A DNA stretch of 64,000 nucleotides from Microcella alkalica (lineage in GTDB: Bacteria; Actinomycetota; Actinomycetes; Actinomycetales; Microbacteriaceae). Under the pieces are notes generated by a model, which did not search any database, was not told the origin of the DNA, and saw only the letters and a list, made by a program, of their open reading frames with translations. Location: positions 558,001 through 622,000 of the forward strand of contig NZ_JABUKC010000002.1 in assembly GCF_014595885.1 (NCBI RefSeq). The letters run 5' to 3'. This document shows, one piece after another, positions 40,874 through 50,980 of this stretch. The number at the start of each line of letters is the position of its first letter. Position 1 is the stretch's first letter. The position numbers and the translations under genes are program-made.

Positions 40874-41554
40874 CTAGTGCGGGGCCGGGCGTTTTCCGGT
40901 GATTGCGGTGCCGATGCGCAGGTGTGTCGCCCCCTCGGCGATGGCCTCGGCGTAGTCGCCCGACATGCCGGCCGAGAGGTCGGTGGCGTGGGGTGCGATC
41001 GTGCGCACCCGCTCGCCGATCGCGCGGAGCCTCGCGAACGCGCTGCGGGCATCCTCATCGAGGGGCGCGACACCCATGACGCCGCGCAGGCGCAGGCGCT
41101 CGGTCGCGAGCACCTGCTCGGCGAGGCGCTCGACCTCGCTCGGCGCGACGCCGCCGCGGCCGGGGTCGTCGGTGAGGTTCACCTCGAGGAAGACGTCGAC
41201 GGCGCGCTCGGCCCCCGCGAGCGCCGTGACGAGGGATGCGCGGTCCACCGAGTGGATGACGTCGGCGTAGCGGGCGACGGCCTTCGCCTTGTTCGACTGG
41301 AGCTGGCCCACGAAGTGCCAGGTGAGCGGCAGGTCGGCGAGCTCGGCGGCCTTCGGCGCGGCGTCCTGGTGGCGGTTCTCGCCGACGTGCCGCGCGCCGA
41401 GCTCGACGAGCTCGCGGATGAGTTGCGCGGGGTGGAACTTCGTCACGACGACGAGCGTGATCTCCTCCGGGGCGCGGCCTGCGGCGGCGCACGCTTCGGC
41501 GATGCCCGCCGTGACCGCCGCGTACCGCTCGGCGAGCTCGGGTGCCGCGCTCAC
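40874..41554 (-). CDS. YggS-family PLP homeostasis protein
   Basis: 226 aa alanine-racemase-like barrel. The PLP Lys is in LVVVTKFHPAQLIRELVELGARHVGENRHQD; WHFVGQLQSNKAKAVARYADVIHSVDR and MGVAPLDEDAR are family signatures, and LSAGMSGDYAEAIAEGATHLRIGTAI closes the barrel. YggS/PLPBP proteins buffer pyridoxal phosphate. GTG start at 41554, only four bases after ftsZ; the laccase-domain gene (pgeF/ylmD) that often lies between them is absent. Confidence 0.94.
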   Translation of the reverse strand: MSAAPELAERYAAVTAGIAEACAAAGRAPEEITLVVVTKFHPAQLIRELVELGARHVGENRHQDAAPKAAELADLPLTWHFVGQLQSNKAKAVARYADVIHSVDRASLVTALAGAERAVDVFLEVNLTDDPGRGGVAPSEVERLAEQVLATERLRLRGVMGVAPLDEDARSAFARLRAIGERVRTIAPHATDLSAGMSGDYAEAIAEGATHLRIGTAITGKRPAPH

Positions 41555-41558
41555 GTCG

Positions 41559-42692
41559 TCAGCGCAGGAACTCGGGGATGTCGAGGTCGTCGTCGTCGGC
41601 CTCGACCTCGAGCGGGTCGATCGGCGCGGTCGCGGCGAGGTCGTGGCCCGCGTCGGGCGCGGACTCCCCCGGCTGCGCCGTGACGCGCTCGCCCGGGGCC
41701 GCCGGCACGAACGACGAGCGGCGATCCTTGGGCACCGTCGTGGGCTCGCCGCCGTCGAAGCCGGCCGCGATGACCGTCACGCGCACCTCGTCGCCGAGGG
41801 TGTCGTCGATGACGGCGCCGAAGATGATGTTGGCCTCGGGGTGCACAGCCTCCTGCACGAGCTTCGCGGCGTCGTTGATCTCAAAGATGCCGAGGTTCGA
41901 CCCGCCCTGGATTGACAGCAGCACGCCGTGCGCGCCGTCGATGCTCGCCTCGAGCAGCGGGCTCGCGACGGCGAGCTCGGCGGCCTTGATGGCGCGGTCG
42001 GCTCCCCTGCTCGAGCCGATGCCCATGAGCGCGCTGCCGGCGCCCTGCATGACGCTCTTGACGTCGGCGAAGTCGAGGTTGATGAGGCCGGGGGTCGTGA
42101 TGAGGTCGGTGATGCCCTGCACGCCGGCGAGCAGCACCTGGTCGGCGGTCGCGAAGGCCTCGAGCATGCTGATGCCGCGGTCGCTGATCTCGAGCAGGCG
42201 GTCGTTGGGCACGACGATGAGCGTGTCGACCTCGTTCTTGAGGGCCGCGACGCCGTCCTCCGCCTGCGCCTGGCGGCGCTTGCCCTCGAAGCTGAAGGGC
42301 TTCGTGACGACGCCGATCGTGAGGGCGCCGATCGATTTCGCGATGCGCGCCACGACGGGAGCGCCGCCCGTGCCCGTGCCGCCGCCCTCGCCCGCGGTGA
42401 CGAAGACCATGTCGGCGCCCGCGAGGGCCTCCTCAATCTCCTCCGCGTGATCCTCGGCGGCGCGTCGGCCGACCTCGGGGTCGGCACCCGCGCCGAGCCC
42501 GCGCGTGAGCTCTCGGCCCACGTCGAGCTTGACGTCGGCGTCGCTCATGAGCAGCGCCTGGGCGTCGGTGTTGATCGCGATGAACTCGACGCCGCGCAGG
42601 CCGAGCTCGATCATGCGGTTGACCGCGTTGACACCGCCGCCGCCGATGCCCACGACCTTGATCACGGCGAGGTAGTTCTGGTTGCTGGTCAC
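41559..42692 (-). CDS. ftsZ: Cell division protein FtsZ
   Basis: 377 aa tubulin-like GTPase that forms the Z-ring. [22 protein letters not shown] start, [11 protein letters not shown], the tubulin signature [15 protein letters not shown], and [11 protein letters not shown]-like T7 loop ([17 protein letters not shown]). The C-terminal peptide [11 protein letters not shown], which binds SepF and FtsW, is intact after a proline/serine-rich linker. The GTG at 42692 has GGAGG seven bases before it; a TTG further upstream is less likely. It has its own AT-rich upstream region. Confidence 0.98.
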   Translation of the reverse strand: MTSNQNYLAVIKVVGIGGGGVNAVNRMIELGLRGVEFIAINTDAQALLMSDADVKLDVGRELTRGLGAGADPEVGRRAAEDHAEEIEEALAGADMVFVTAGEGGGTGTGGAPVVARIAKSIGALTIGVVTKPFSFEGKRRQAQAEDGVAALKNEVDTLIVVPNDRLLEISDRGISMLEAFATADQVLLAGVQGITDLITTPGLINLDFADVKSVMQGAGSALMGIGSSRGADRAIKAAELAVASPLLEASIDGAHGVLLSIQGGSNLGIFEINDAAKLVQEAVHPEANIIFGAVIDDTLGDEVRVTVIAAGFDGGEPTTVPKDRRSSFVPAAPGERVTAQPGESAPDAGHDLAATAPIDPLEVEADDDDLDIPEFLR

Positions 42693-42770
42693 GTCCGGCC
42701 TCCGCGTCAAACCTTAAACCTTCAGTTGAGGTCTAAAGTTATGCTCAGTATGTACTCCTGAGCGATCACG
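42693..42770 (-). promoter_or_regulatory. AT-rich ftsZ upstream region with tandem AAGGTTT and a small hairpin
   Basis: The reverse strand holds AAGGTTTAAGGTTT (two exact 7-base copies, 42722-42709), a CATAAC -10-like hexamer near 42742, and a CTCAG/CTGAG inverted repeat (42762-42744). It is much less GC-rich than its surroundings and probably contains a promoter giving extra ftsZ expression. Exact elements are uncertain. Confidence 0.4.
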
Positions 42771-42825
42771 GTATGGGTCGCGGCCGCAGCGCCTCAGCAG
42801 GCGCCCCGCGTGTCGGCGAATGCCA

Positions 42826-43923
42826 TCAGAGACGACGGACGATCACGCTGTCCGGCGCCGACACGTCGAACTGCCACGACACCGCCGGGTCGTTCACGGC
42901 GATCGCCGCCTCCAGCACGCGCGTCTTGTACGCCGAGCGCTCCGCGCTGCCCCACACGACCCGATGACCCGCGTCACGGATGGTGAACGCCACGTCGTCG
43001 CGCGTCGACGCCGTCACGACGTCGACCCGCGCCGCCAGCTCGTCCGGCAGCGCCTCGAGCACCTCCGCGACCGAGCGGAAGGCCGCCTCCTCCGGCGACG
43101 CTTCCCCCGCCCTGATGAGCGGCACACCCGCCGGACGCTCCCGCGACGACTCCACCACCACGCCCGCCGCGTCCACCAGATCGAACGACGACCCGCGCTC
43201 CACCGCCCCGATCGGCGCCCGCTCGACGATGCGGACCAGCAGCGAATGCGGCGGCACCACCTCCAGCGAGTACGAGCGGATCAGCGCGAACTCCTCCAGA
43301 TCCGACCGGATACCACCCTCGTCGAGCAGCGCCAGCGGGGTCTCCCTGTGCCGCTCCAGCGCCTGCGAGATCGCCGCAGGATCCAGCCGCACCGTCCCCG
43401 TCACGCGGATGTCCGTGAGCGCCATGAGCGGCGACAGCGACACCGCCACCACCGTCAGCAGCAGCACCGACAGCGTGCCCACCGACCCCCACGTCAGCAG
43501 CCGACGACGACGCGAGCGCCGTGTGAAGCGCCGCGCCTCCGCCCGCTCCGCCCGACGAGCCGCCCTCGCCGCCGCGCGCTCGGCGCGGTCCGCGCGCCGA
43601 CGCGCCTCCACCGCCGGATCCACCGAACGCGCCGGCAGCAGGCGACCCACGCCACCGCCGGAGCGACCCGGATCCGCCTCCGCGCTCCCCCGGCCGCCGG
43701 CGACCGGCGGGCGCGACGCGGCCGCCGGCTCCGCAGCCGCGGCGGGCGCCGACGGGCGCACGACGCGCGACCCGCGCGGGGCACGGCCCGACGCCGGCGA
43801 CGGCGGAGCGGCCGGGCCCGGCGCACCGACGCGACCCGCCGGCCGCGACGCCGCGGAGCCGGAACCCGCAGGAGCCCCCGACCCGGGCTGGCGCCCGCGA
43901 TCGAAGCCCTCGGGGCGCTTCAC
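42826..43923 (-). CDS. ftsQ: Cell division protein FtsQ
   Basis: 365 aa. Long disordered, Pro/Arg/Ala-rich cytoplasmic N-terminus (about residues 1-155), one transmembrane helix ([21 protein letters not shown]), a POTRA domain ([20 protein letters not shown], then [22 protein letters not shown]) and the FtsQ beta-domain ([24 protein letters not shown]). It connects late divisome proteins. ATG 43923 overlaps the murC stop (ATGA). Confidence 0.92.
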   Translation of the reverse strand: MKRPEGFDRGRQPGSGAPAGSGSAASRPAGRVGAPGPAAPPSPASGRAPRGSRVVRPSAPAAAAEPAAASRPPVAGGRGSAEADPGRSGGGVGRLLPARSVDPAVEARRRADRAERAAARAARRAERAEARRFTRRSRRRRLLTWGSVGTLSVLLLTVVAVSLSPLMALTDIRVTGTVRLDPAAISQALERHRETPLALLDEGGIRSDLEEFALIRSYSLEVVPPHSLLVRIVERAPIGAVERGSSFDLVDAAGVVVESSRERPAGVPLIRAGEASPEEAAFRSVAEVLEALPDELAARVDVVTASTRDDVAFTIRDAGHRVVWGSAERSAYKTRVLEAAIAVNDPAVSWQFDVSAPDSVIVRRL

Positions 43924-45383
43924 CGCAGCGGCTCCTCGGCGGCGTCAGGGGCATCCGCCGACACCGATGCGGAGGGCGCCGCGGCGAGAATCGCCTCGCG
44001 CACCTGCGGCAGAATGCGGTACACGTCGCCGCATGACAGCGTCATCACGATGTCGCCGGGACGCGCGATCTCCGCGACGCGCTCGGCCGCCTCCGCCCAG
44101 TCGGGCCGGTAGTCCACGTGGGAGGGCTCGGCGAAGGCCTCGCTCACCAGGGCGCCCGTCACACCGGGGATCGGATCCTCCCGGGCGCCGTACACGTCGA
44201 GCACGACCGTGTGATCGGCGAGGCGCTCATAGACCGCCGCGAACTCGCCCGCCATCGCCTGCGTGCGGCTGAACAGGTGCGGCTGGTGGATCGCGATCAC
44301 CCGGTGCTCGCCCACGACCGAGCGAGCCGTCTGCAGCGCCGCCGCGACCTCCGTCGGGTGGTGGGCGTAGTCGTCGTAGAGCCGCACCCCCGCGGCCTCG
44401 CCGTGCGACTCGAAGCGCCGCAGCGTGCCCGCGAAGCCGTCGAGCGCGGCGACCGCCTCGCCGAGGGGGATGCCGATGCCCAGCAGCACCGCGACCGCGC
44501 CCGCGGCGTTGAGCGCGTTGTGCCGGCCCGGCACGCCCAGCTGCCCGTGCGCCGCGACGCCGTCGGCGACGATCGTGAAGGCGATCGGCCCGGACTCGCT
44601 CACCGCCGTCAAGCGCACATCGGCGTCGGCGGCCTCGCCGAAAGTCAGGATGCGCGGCGCCGAGCCGCGCGCGACGAGCGCCTCCCGCAGCGCACGCGTG
44701 CCGGCGTCATCCGCCGAGAGCACCACGAGCTCGCCCGCGGCGCGCGCGAAGTCGACGAAGGCCTCGGCGATCGCCTCCGCCGAGCCGTAGTGGTCGAGGT
44801 GGTCGGAGTCGATGTTCGTGACGAGCGCGATCGCGGTGTCGTAGAGCAGGAACGAGCCGTCCGACTCGTCGGCCTCCACCACGAACAGATCCCCCTCACC
44901 CCACGCCGAGGAGGTGCCCGCGCCCTGGATCACCGCGCCGTTCACGAACGAGGGGTCGCGGTCGAGGGCGCGCAGCGCCGTGACGAGCATCCCCGTCGAC
45001 GTCGACTTGCCGTGGGCGCCCGCGACCGCCAGCAGCCGCTCGCCGCGCACCAGCCAGGCGAGCGCCTGCGAGCGGTGCAGCACGGGCAGGCCGCGCCGCA
45101 GCGCCTCCTGGTACTCCGGGTTCTCCACCCACAGGGCACCGGTCACCACGAGCGTGTCGGCGTCGCCCACGTGGGCGGCATCGTGCCCGATCGAGACGGG
45201 GATGCCCAGATCGCGCAGCGCCTGCACCGTCGCCGAATCGGAGCGGTCGCTGCCGGTCACCGCGAAGCCCCGCTCGTGGAACAGCCGGGCGATGCCGCTC
45301 ATGCCGGAGCCGCCGATGCCGACGAAGTGGAGGCGGCCCAGGTCATCGGGCAGCACGAGCGAGAGGTCGGGCTTGATCGTCAT
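43920..45383 (-). CDS. murC: UDP-N-acetylmuramate--L-alanine ligase
   Basis: 487 aa. [20 protein letters not shown] binds the UDP-sugar; the ATP loop is [19 protein letters not shown] (a Ser in place of the usual Thr after GK); [22 protein letters not shown] and [11 protein letters not shown] are the other Mur-ligase motifs, all present, unlike in the short murF-like gene of this cluster. First cytoplasmic ligase step of peptidoglycan synthesis. ATG 45383, six bases after murG. Confidence 0.97.
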   Translation of the reverse strand: MTIKPDLSLVLPDDLGRLHFVGIGGSGMSGIARLFHERGFAVTGSDRSDSATVQALRDLGIPVSIGHDAAHVGDADTLVVTGALWVENPEYQEALRRGLPVLHRSQALAWLVRGERLLAVAGAHGKSTSTGMLVTALRALDRDPSFVNGAVIQGAGTSSAWGEGDLFVVEADESDGSFLLYDTAIALVTNIDSDHLDHYGSAEAIAEAFVDFARAAGELVVLSADDAGTRALREALVARGSAPRILTFGEAADADVRLTAVSESGPIAFTIVADGVAAHGQLGVPGRHNALNAAGAVAVLLGIGIPLGEAVAALDGFAGTLRRFESHGEAAGVRLYDDYAHHPTEVAAALQTARSVVGEHRVIAIHQPHLFSRTQAMAGEFAAVYERLADHTVVLDVYGAREDPIPGVTGALVSEAFAEPSHVDYRPDWAEAAERVAEIARPGDIVMTLSCGDVYRILPQVREAILAAAPSASVSADAPDAAEEPLR

Positions 45384-45389
45384 CGCCGA

Positions 45390-46475
45390 TCACCCTACGC
45401 GCTCGGCGCCGAGCGCCTCGCGCACCAACGCGAGCAGCGCCGCACTGCCGTCACGGCGCCCCACCGACTGCGCCGCCGCTGCCATGCGCGCCACCTCGGC
45501 GCGGCCCGTCAGCAGCGGCACGAGCTCGTCGGACACGAACGCGGGCGTGAATGCCGCGTCGTCGACCAGGCGCGCACCGCCCGCCGCGACCAGCTCGCGC
45601 GCGTTCAGCCGCTGCTCGCCGTTGCCCACCGGGTACGGCACGAGGATCGCCGGCAGGCCCACCGCGGCGAGCTCGCTCACCGTCGCCGAGCCCGAGCGGC
45701 ACACCACGAGATCGGCGGCCGCGAACGCCAGATCCATGCGGTCGCAGTACTCCAGCACGCGATAGCCCGGCAGCCCCGGGTCGTCGCCGCCGCGGTCGCG
45801 GCCCGTGATGTGCAGCACGTTCCAGCCCGAGCCGAGCAGGTGCGCGATCGACGCCGACACCGTCTCGTTGAGCCGGCGCGCCCCCGTCGAGCCGCCCGTC
45901 ACGAGCAGCGTCGGCCGCGAGCCGTCGAGGTCGAAGAACGCCATGGCCTCCGGCCGGGCCGCCGCCCGGTCGAGCTCGACGATCTCGCGTCGCAGCGGCA
46001 TGCCGACCACGCGCGCGCCGCGCAGCGGCGTGCCGGGGAAGGTCGTGCCCACGCGCCCGCCCAGCCAGCCAGCCAGCCGATTCGCGATGCCGGGCCGCGC
46101 GTTCGCCTCGTGCGCCACGATCGGCACGCGCTCGAGGCGTGCGGCGACGTACGCGGGGGCCGAGGCGTACCCGCCGAAGCCGACCACGACATCCACCCCC
46201 CGATCGCGGATGATGGCACGCGACTGCGCCACCGCGCCCCGGAACGCTGACGGGAACCGCAGGGCCGCCGCGTTCGGCCGGCGCGGGAACGGCACGCGCG
46301 CGATCGTCAGCAGCTCATAGCCGCGCGCCGGCACGAGGCGCTCTTCGAGACCGCCCGCCGTGCCCAGCGCGAGGATGCCCACCTCGGGCTCGACCGCTCG
46401 CCAGTGATCGGCGAGCGCGAGCAGGGGGTTCACGTGACCGGCGGTGCCCCCGCCGGCGAGCAGCGCCGTCGTCAC
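45390..46475 (-). CDS. murG: UDP-GlcNAc--undecaprenyl-PP-MurNAc-pentapeptide transferase
   Basis: 361 aa GT28 enzyme making lipid II. The N-terminal GGGTAGHVNPLLALADHW holds the lipid-I-binding glycine loops; GFGGYASAPAYVAARLERVPIVAHEANARPG and the UDP-binding CRSGSATVSELAAVGLPAILVPYP are hallmarks. GTG start at 46475 overlaps the ftsW stop. No transmembrane segments, with peripheral membrane binding expected. Confidence 0.97.
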   Translation of the reverse strand: MTTALLAGGGTAGHVNPLLALADHWRAVEPEVGILALGTAGGLEERLVPARGYELLTIARVPFPRRPNAAALRFPSAFRGAVAQSRAIIRDRGVDVVVGFGGYASAPAYVAARLERVPIVAHEANARPGIANRLAGWLGGRVGTTFPGTPLRGARVVGMPLRREIVELDRAAARPEAMAFFDLDGSRPTLLVTGGSTGARRLNETVSASIAHLLGSGWNVLHITGRDRGGDDPGLPGYRVLEYCDRMDLAFAAADLVVCRSGSATVSELAAVGLPAILVPYPVGNGEQRLNARELVAAGGARLVDDAAFTPAFVSDELVPLLTGRAEVARMAAAAQSVGRRDGSAALLALVREALGAERVG

Positions 46476-47710
46476 GACGGCAGCCCCGGTCGCACATCGC
46501 GCGCGAGCGACAGCACCACGCCGATCGCGATGAGCGTCGCCACGAGCGCCGTGCCACCCGCCGACATGAGCGGCAGCGGCACGCCCAGCACCGGCAGCAT
46601 GCCGAGCACCACGGCGACGTTGACGAAGGCCTGGCCGACGATCCAGACCAGCACCGCCCCCGTCGCGATGCGCCGGAACGGGTCGGTGTGGGCCCTCATG
46701 AGCCGCACCATGCCGATCGCGAGCACCGCGAACAGCACGAGCACGACCATCGCGCCGATGAGCCCCAGCTCTTCGCCGATGATCGCGAAGATGTAGTCGC
46801 TCTCGGCGTGCGGCAGCCACGACCACTTCAGCGCCGAGTTGCCGAGGCCGACCCCGAACACGCCGCCCGAGCCGAGCGCCCACATGCCGTGCATCGGCTG
46901 CCAGCAGACGTCCTCCAGCTGGTCGGGGGTGCAGCCGTTCAGCCAGGCGCTGATCCGGTCGGAGCGCGACGCGCCCGTCAGCGCGAACAGCACCGCCCCG
47001 CCGACCCCGAGAGCGACGAGCCCAAGAATGTACCGCAGCGGCGCCCCCGCGAAGAACAGCGCGGCGAGCACGATCGAAGCCATGATCGTCACGGTGCCGA
47101 GATCCTGACCGAGCAGCACGAGGCCGATCGCGGCCGCCGAGATCGGCAGCGCCGGCATCGCCACGCTGCGCCAGTCGGTGAAGGCGTCGGCGCGCGGTGC
47201 GAGCACCGTCGCGAGCCACACCACGAGCGCGAGCTTCAGGAACTCGCTCGGCTGGGCGCTGATGCCGCCGATGTTGATCCAGTTCTGGTTGCCGCCGTAC
47301 CCCCAGCCGATGCCGGGCACGAAGACCAGCAGCTGCAGGCCCAGACCCAGCAGCACCGCGTTGCGCGCCCAGCGCCGCCAGAAGACGGCGGGAAGGCGCG
47401 AGACGAGCAGCATGAGCGGGATCCCGATCGCGGCGAAGATGCTCTGCCGCAGGAAGATGCCGAAGAAGTCGCCGCCGCCCTTGCCGGACTGCACGAACGA
47501 GCTCGAGAGCACCATGACGAGCCCGAACAGCACGAGGAAGACCGTCGTACCGAGCACGAGCATCCAGTCGGCGCTCTGCGCCGTGAACAGGCGGCGGACC
47601 GCGACGACCGCGGCGGCACCGTGCGCCGGCCTGGTCGGCTCGGCGATGGGCGACGAGGGATGCTGCGCTCGCGTCCCCGGCGCGCGGTGCGGCGGGCGGG
47701 TGGTGGTCAT
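46472..47710 (-). CDS. ftsW: Lipid II polymerase FtsW (SEDS family)
   Basis: 412 aa SEDS glycosyltransferase, polymerising lipid II at the septum with FtsI. About ten transmembrane segments starting at WMLVLGTTVFLVLFGLVMVLSS; FVPGIGWGYGGNQNWINIGG, QPSEFLKLALVVWLA and IGEELGLIGAMVVLVLFAVL are family signatures, with the catalytic Asp region around AQPSEF...LGQDLGT. Cytoplasmic N-terminus of about 50 residues. ATG 47710; it overlaps murG and follows murD after a 38-base gap. Confidence 0.96.
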   Translation of the reverse strand: MTTTRPPHRAPGTRAQHPSSPIAEPTRPAHGAAAVVAVRRLFTAQSADWMLVLGTTVFLVLFGLVMVLSSSFVQSGKGGGDFFGIFLRQSIFAAIGIPLMLLVSRLPAVFWRRWARNAVLLGLGLQLLVFVPGIGWGYGGNQNWINIGGISAQPSEFLKLALVVWLATVLAPRADAFTDWRSVAMPALPISAAAIGLVLLGQDLGTVTIMASIVLAALFFAGAPLRYILGLVALGVGGAVLFALTGASRSDRISAWLNGCTPDQLEDVCWQPMHGMWALGSGGVFGVGLGNSALKWSWLPHAESDYIFAIIGEELGLIGAMVVLVLFAVLAIGMVRLMRAHTDPFRRIATGAVLVWIVGQAFVNVAVVLGMLPVLGVPLPLMSAGGTALVATLIAIGVVLSLARDVRPGLPS

Positions 47711-47748
47711 GCGATCCCCTCCCCCGGGTGCTCGCGCCGTACGACGGT

Positions 47749-49239
47749 CTAGGTGCGGCTGTGCCGCTCGCGCACCGCCTCCTGGAAGCGACGGCCGCGG
47801 TCGGCGTAGTCGGTGAACTGGTCCATGGATGCGGCCGCAGGAGCCAGGAGCACGGTGTCGCCATCGAGCGCCACGGCTGCCGCCTGCTCGACGGCCGCCC
47901 GCATCACCTGCCCAGTGTCGTCGGCGGCGACCTCGAAGACGGGGAGCCCCGGCGCGTGTCGCTCGAACGCCGCGACGACCGCCGCCCGCTCGACGCCGAT
48001 CACGACGGCCGCCCGCAGCCGCGCGCGGTGCGCCTCGACGAGCGCGTCGAGCTCGACGCCCTTCAGGAGGCCGCCGACGATCCACACGATCGAGCGGAAG
48101 GCGCTCAGCGCCGAGTTCGCGGCGTGCGGGTTCGTCGCCTTCGAGTCGTCGACCCACATGACGCCGCCGGCCTCGAGCACAATCTCGGTGCGGTGGTGGT
48201 CGACGCGGAAGCGGCGCAGGCCGTCGCGGACCGCGAGGGGCGAGGCGCCCGCCGCGCGCGCGAGCGCCGCCGCCGCGAGCGCGTTCGCGAGACCGTGCGG
48301 CGTCGCGAGCCCCGCGAGGCGCACGTCGTCGAGGGTGCCGAGCTCGAGCGCGGAGCGATGGCGGTCGTCGAGGAAGGCGCGGTCGACGAGGATGTCGTCG
48401 ACGAGCCCCACATCGCTCGGGCCCGGCGTGTCGGCCCCAAAGCCGATCGCGCGGGCGCCGTCGTGCACGTCGGCCTCCTCGACCATGCGCATCGTCGCGT
48501 CGTCGGCGCGGTTGTAGACGCACGCGAAGCGCGTGTTCGCGTACACCTTCGCCTTCGCGTCGCGGTACGCCTGCGCGCCGCCGTGCCAGTCGTAGTGATC
48601 CTCCGCGAGGTTGAGGCAGACGCTCGCGAGCGGGTGCAGCGCGCCGGGGCCCTCCGTCGGCAGCTGGTGCAGCTGGAAGCTCGAGATCTCGACCACGAGC
48701 ACGTCGAAGCCGGCCGGATCGCGCACCGCGTCGAGCACGGGCACGCCGATGTTGCCGCACGGGGCGACGCGCAGCCCCCCCTCCTGCAGCATCGCCGCCG
48801 TCAGCTGGGTCGTCGTGGTCTTGCCGTTCGTGCCCGTGATGAGCACCCACTCGGCGGCCGGCTCGACCTTGTCGCGCACGCGCCAGGCGAGCTCGATGTC
48901 ACCCCACATCGGCAGCGCGCGGTCGGCGGCCCACCCCACGATCGGATGATCGGGGCGGAACCCGGGCGAGACGATGACGAGCTCGGGCTCGAGGGCGGCG
49001 AGCTGCGGCAGAGCATCCTCATCGGAGCCCTCGAGCTCGATCAGGTCGACGCCGATGACCGGCAGGATGCGCGCGCGATCGGCGTCGGGGTTGCGTGCGG
49101 CGACCGTGACGCGGCAGCCGAGCTCGGCGAGCGTGTCGGCGGCCGCGAAGCCCGTCACGCCGAGCCCCAGCACGAGCACGCGCAGGCCCGACCAGTCGGC
49201 GCGCCAGCTCGTCAGCCCGTCGAGCCGGCTCGGCGTCAC
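47749..49239 (-). CDS. murD: UDP-N-acetylmuramoylalanine--D-glutamate ligase
   Basis: 496 aa. [21 protein letters not shown] begins the UDP-binding domain; the P-loop is [49 protein letters not shown] and [16 protein letters not shown] (catalytic region of domain 3) are intact. Adds D-Glu to UDP-MurNAc-L-Ala. The GTG start at 49239 overlaps the mraY stop (four bases). Slightly longer than the average MurD. Confidence 0.97.
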   Translation of the reverse strand: MTPSRLDGLTSWRADWSGLRVLVLGLGVTGFAAADTLAELGCRVTVAARNPDADRARILPVIGVDLIELEGSDEDALPQLAALEPELVIVSPGFRPDHPIVGWAADRALPMWGDIELAWRVRDKVEPAAEWVLITGTNGKTTTTQLTAAMLQEGGLRVAPCGNIGVPVLDAVRDPAGFDVLVVEISSFQLHQLPTEGPGALHPLASVCLNLAEDHYDWHGGAQAYRDAKAKVYANTRFACVYNRADDATMRMVEEADVHDGARAIGFGADTPGPSDVGLVDDILVDRAFLDDRHRSALELGTLDDVRLAGLATPHGLANALAAAALARAAGASPLAVRDGLRRFRVDHHRTEIVLEAGGVMWVDDSKATNPHAANSALSAFRSIVWIVGGLLKGVELDALVEAHRARLRAAVVIGVERAAVVAAFERHAPGLPVFEVAADDTGQVMRAAVEQAAAVALDGDTVLLAPAAASMDQFTDYADRGRRFQEAVRERHSRT

Positions 49240-50333
49240 TGGCTGACCCACTCGAGGTAGAACAGCCCGACGCCCACGGCGACGAAGAGGCCCGCGATGA
49301 GCCAGAAGCGCACGACGACCGTGACCTCGGCCCAGCCCTTGAGCTCGAAGTGGTGGTGCAGCGGGCTCATGAGGAAGATGCGCTTGCCCTTGGTGATCTT
49401 GAAGTACAGCCGCTGCACGATGACCGAGCCCGTCACGATGAGGAAGAGCCCGCCGATGAGCACGAGCAGCAGCTCGGTGCGCGTCACGATCGCGAGGCCC
49501 GCGATCGCGCCGCCGATGCCGAGCGAGCCGGTGTCGCCGAGGAAGATCTGGGCGGGCGAGGTGTTCCACCACAGGAACCCGATGAGGGCGGCCGCGATCG
49601 CCGCCGACACGACGGCGATGTCGAGCGAATCGCCGCGCACCTCGTAGCACTTGTACGCCAGCTCGGGGTCGAGGTTCGGGTTGAAGCAGTTCTGGTTGAA
49701 CTGCCAGAAGGCGATGATGATGTACGACGCGATCGCGAGGATCGCCGAGCCCGTCGCGAGGCCGTCGAGGCCGTCGGCGACGTTCACGGCGTTCGAGGTG
49801 CTGACGACGATGAGGTTGATCCAGACCACGAACAGCACGATGCCGACGGCGCCGAGCGCGGCGAAGTCGAGCCAGTCGATGTCGCGCACGCCCGACACCA
49901 TCGTCGAGGCGGGCGTCTGGCCGTCGGCGTCGGGGAACGAGATCGCGAGGATGGCGAAGCCGGAGGCGACGATCACCTGCCCGGCGACCTTCGCCCAGCC
50001 GGTCAGGCCGAGGCTGCGCTGATTGCGCACCTTCATGAAGTCGTCGATGAAGCCGACGACGCCGAGCCCGACCATGAGCAGCAGCACGAGCATCGCCGAC
50101 TGCGTCGGCGCGGTCTGGTCGACGAGGTGGCCGAAGAAGTAGCCGAGGGTCGCACCGGCGATGACGACGATGCCGCCCATCGTGGGCGTGCCGCGCTTGG
50201 TGTGGTGCGTCTGCGGGCCGTCGTCGCGGATGAACTGGCCCCACTCCAGGCGCCGGAAGAGGCGGATGAACAGCGGCGTCAGCAGGAGGGTGAAGGCGAG
50301 CGCGAAGGCGCCGGACAGCAGCAGGGCTCTCAT
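49236..50333 (-). CDS. mraY: Phospho-N-acetylmuramoyl-pentapeptide transferase
   Basis: 365 aa polytopic membrane enzyme with about ten helices. [23 protein letters not shown] near the N-terminus, [18 protein letters not shown] with catalytic aspartates, [21 protein letters not shown], and the late His motif [17 protein letters not shown] are all diagnostic. It makes lipid I. ATG 50333 overlaps the stop of the short murF-like gene (four bases). Confidence 0.98.
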   Translation of the reverse strand: MRALLLSGAFALAFTLLLTPLFIRLFRRLEWGQFIRDDGPQTHHTKRGTPTMGGIVVIAGATLGYFFGHLVDQTAPTQSAMLVLLLMVGLGVVGFIDDFMKVRNQRSLGLTGWAKVAGQVIVASGFAILAISFPDADGQTPASTMVSGVRDIDWLDFAALGAVGIVLFVVWINLIVVSTSNAVNVADGLDGLATGSAILAIASYIIIAFWQFNQNCFNPNLDPELAYKCYEVRGDSLDIAVVSAAIAAALIGFLWWNTSPAQIFLGDTGSLGIGGAIAGLAIVTRTELLLVLIGGLFLIVTGSVIVQRLYFKITKGKRIFLMSPLHHHFELKGWAEVTVVVRFWLIAGLFVAVGVGLFYLEWVSQ

Positions 50334-50980
50334 GCCGTCTCCTCCGTCAGGCGGTCGATCAGGGGTGCCAGGGGCGTGACGCCCGCGGCGGTCACGAGCA
50401 CCGCATCCCCCGGGCGGAGCCGGGCGCGAAGCTCATCGTAGGCGGCGTCGAGGTCGTCGACGAGCAGCGACTCCCCGCTCCACGAGCCCTCGAGCCCAGC
50501 CGCGGTGGCCGTGTGGCGGGCGCCGTGGCCGACCACGACGAGCTGCGAGATGTCGAGGCGCACGACGAGCCGGCCGAGCTGGTCGTGGTCGTCGAACCAC
50601 GACGTCGGCTCGCTCACGAGCTCGCCGACGACCGCGAACGAGCGCGTGACGCCCCGCGTCGCGTCCGCGAGCACCTTGAGCGAGCGACGCACCTCGTCGG
50701 CGGTCGTCGCGCCGGTGTCGTCGAGCACGATGAGGCCGTCGGCGGTGCGGATGCGCGCGCAGCGGCCCGGGACCTCCGCGGTCTGCCCCGCCGCGGTCGC
50801 GGCCTCGGCGAGACTCGCGCCGCGCGCGAGCGCCTCTCGCACTCGCGCCAGCGCCGCGTCGACGACGGCGTCGCCGAGCGCGTCGAGCGTCACGGTCGCG
50901 CGCTCCTGGGCGCACCGGAGGTGGATGCGGGCGCCGTCGAGCCGGTGCTCGAGGTCGTCGATGACGAGCGGCTCGCTCAT
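50330..50980 (-). CDS. Half-length MurF-like protein (probable pseudoenzyme) in the murF position
   Basis: 216 aa, against about 450-500 aa for MurF. It aligns only with the last part of the MurF middle domain and with domain 3: [75 protein letters not shown]. Absent are the UDP-tripeptide-binding domain and the GKT ATP loop. The remaining key motifs are changed: the usual G-x-H-N-V-x-N-A is [10 protein letters not shown]-x-Y-N-A-N-P is [12 protein letters not shown], and the late K-x-S/G is TAAG. The frame is intact, its ATG overlaps the murE stop (ATGA) and its stop overlaps mraY, so no sequence is missing by frameshift. It may be a structural or regulatory relic of MurF; the catalytic MurF must be encoded elsewhere. 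Identity as MurF-derived is by position and alignment by eye. Confidence 0.75.
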   Translation of the reverse strand: MSEPLVIDDLEHRLDGARIHLRCAQERATVTLDALGDAVVDAALARVREALARGASLAEAATAAGQTAEVPGRCARIRTADGLIVLDDTGATTADEVRRSLKVLADATRGVTRSFAVVGELVSEPTSWFDDHDQLGRLVVRLDISQLVVVGHGARHTATAAGLEGSWSGESLLVDDLDAAYDELRARLRPGDAVLVTAAGVTPLAPLIDRLTEETA

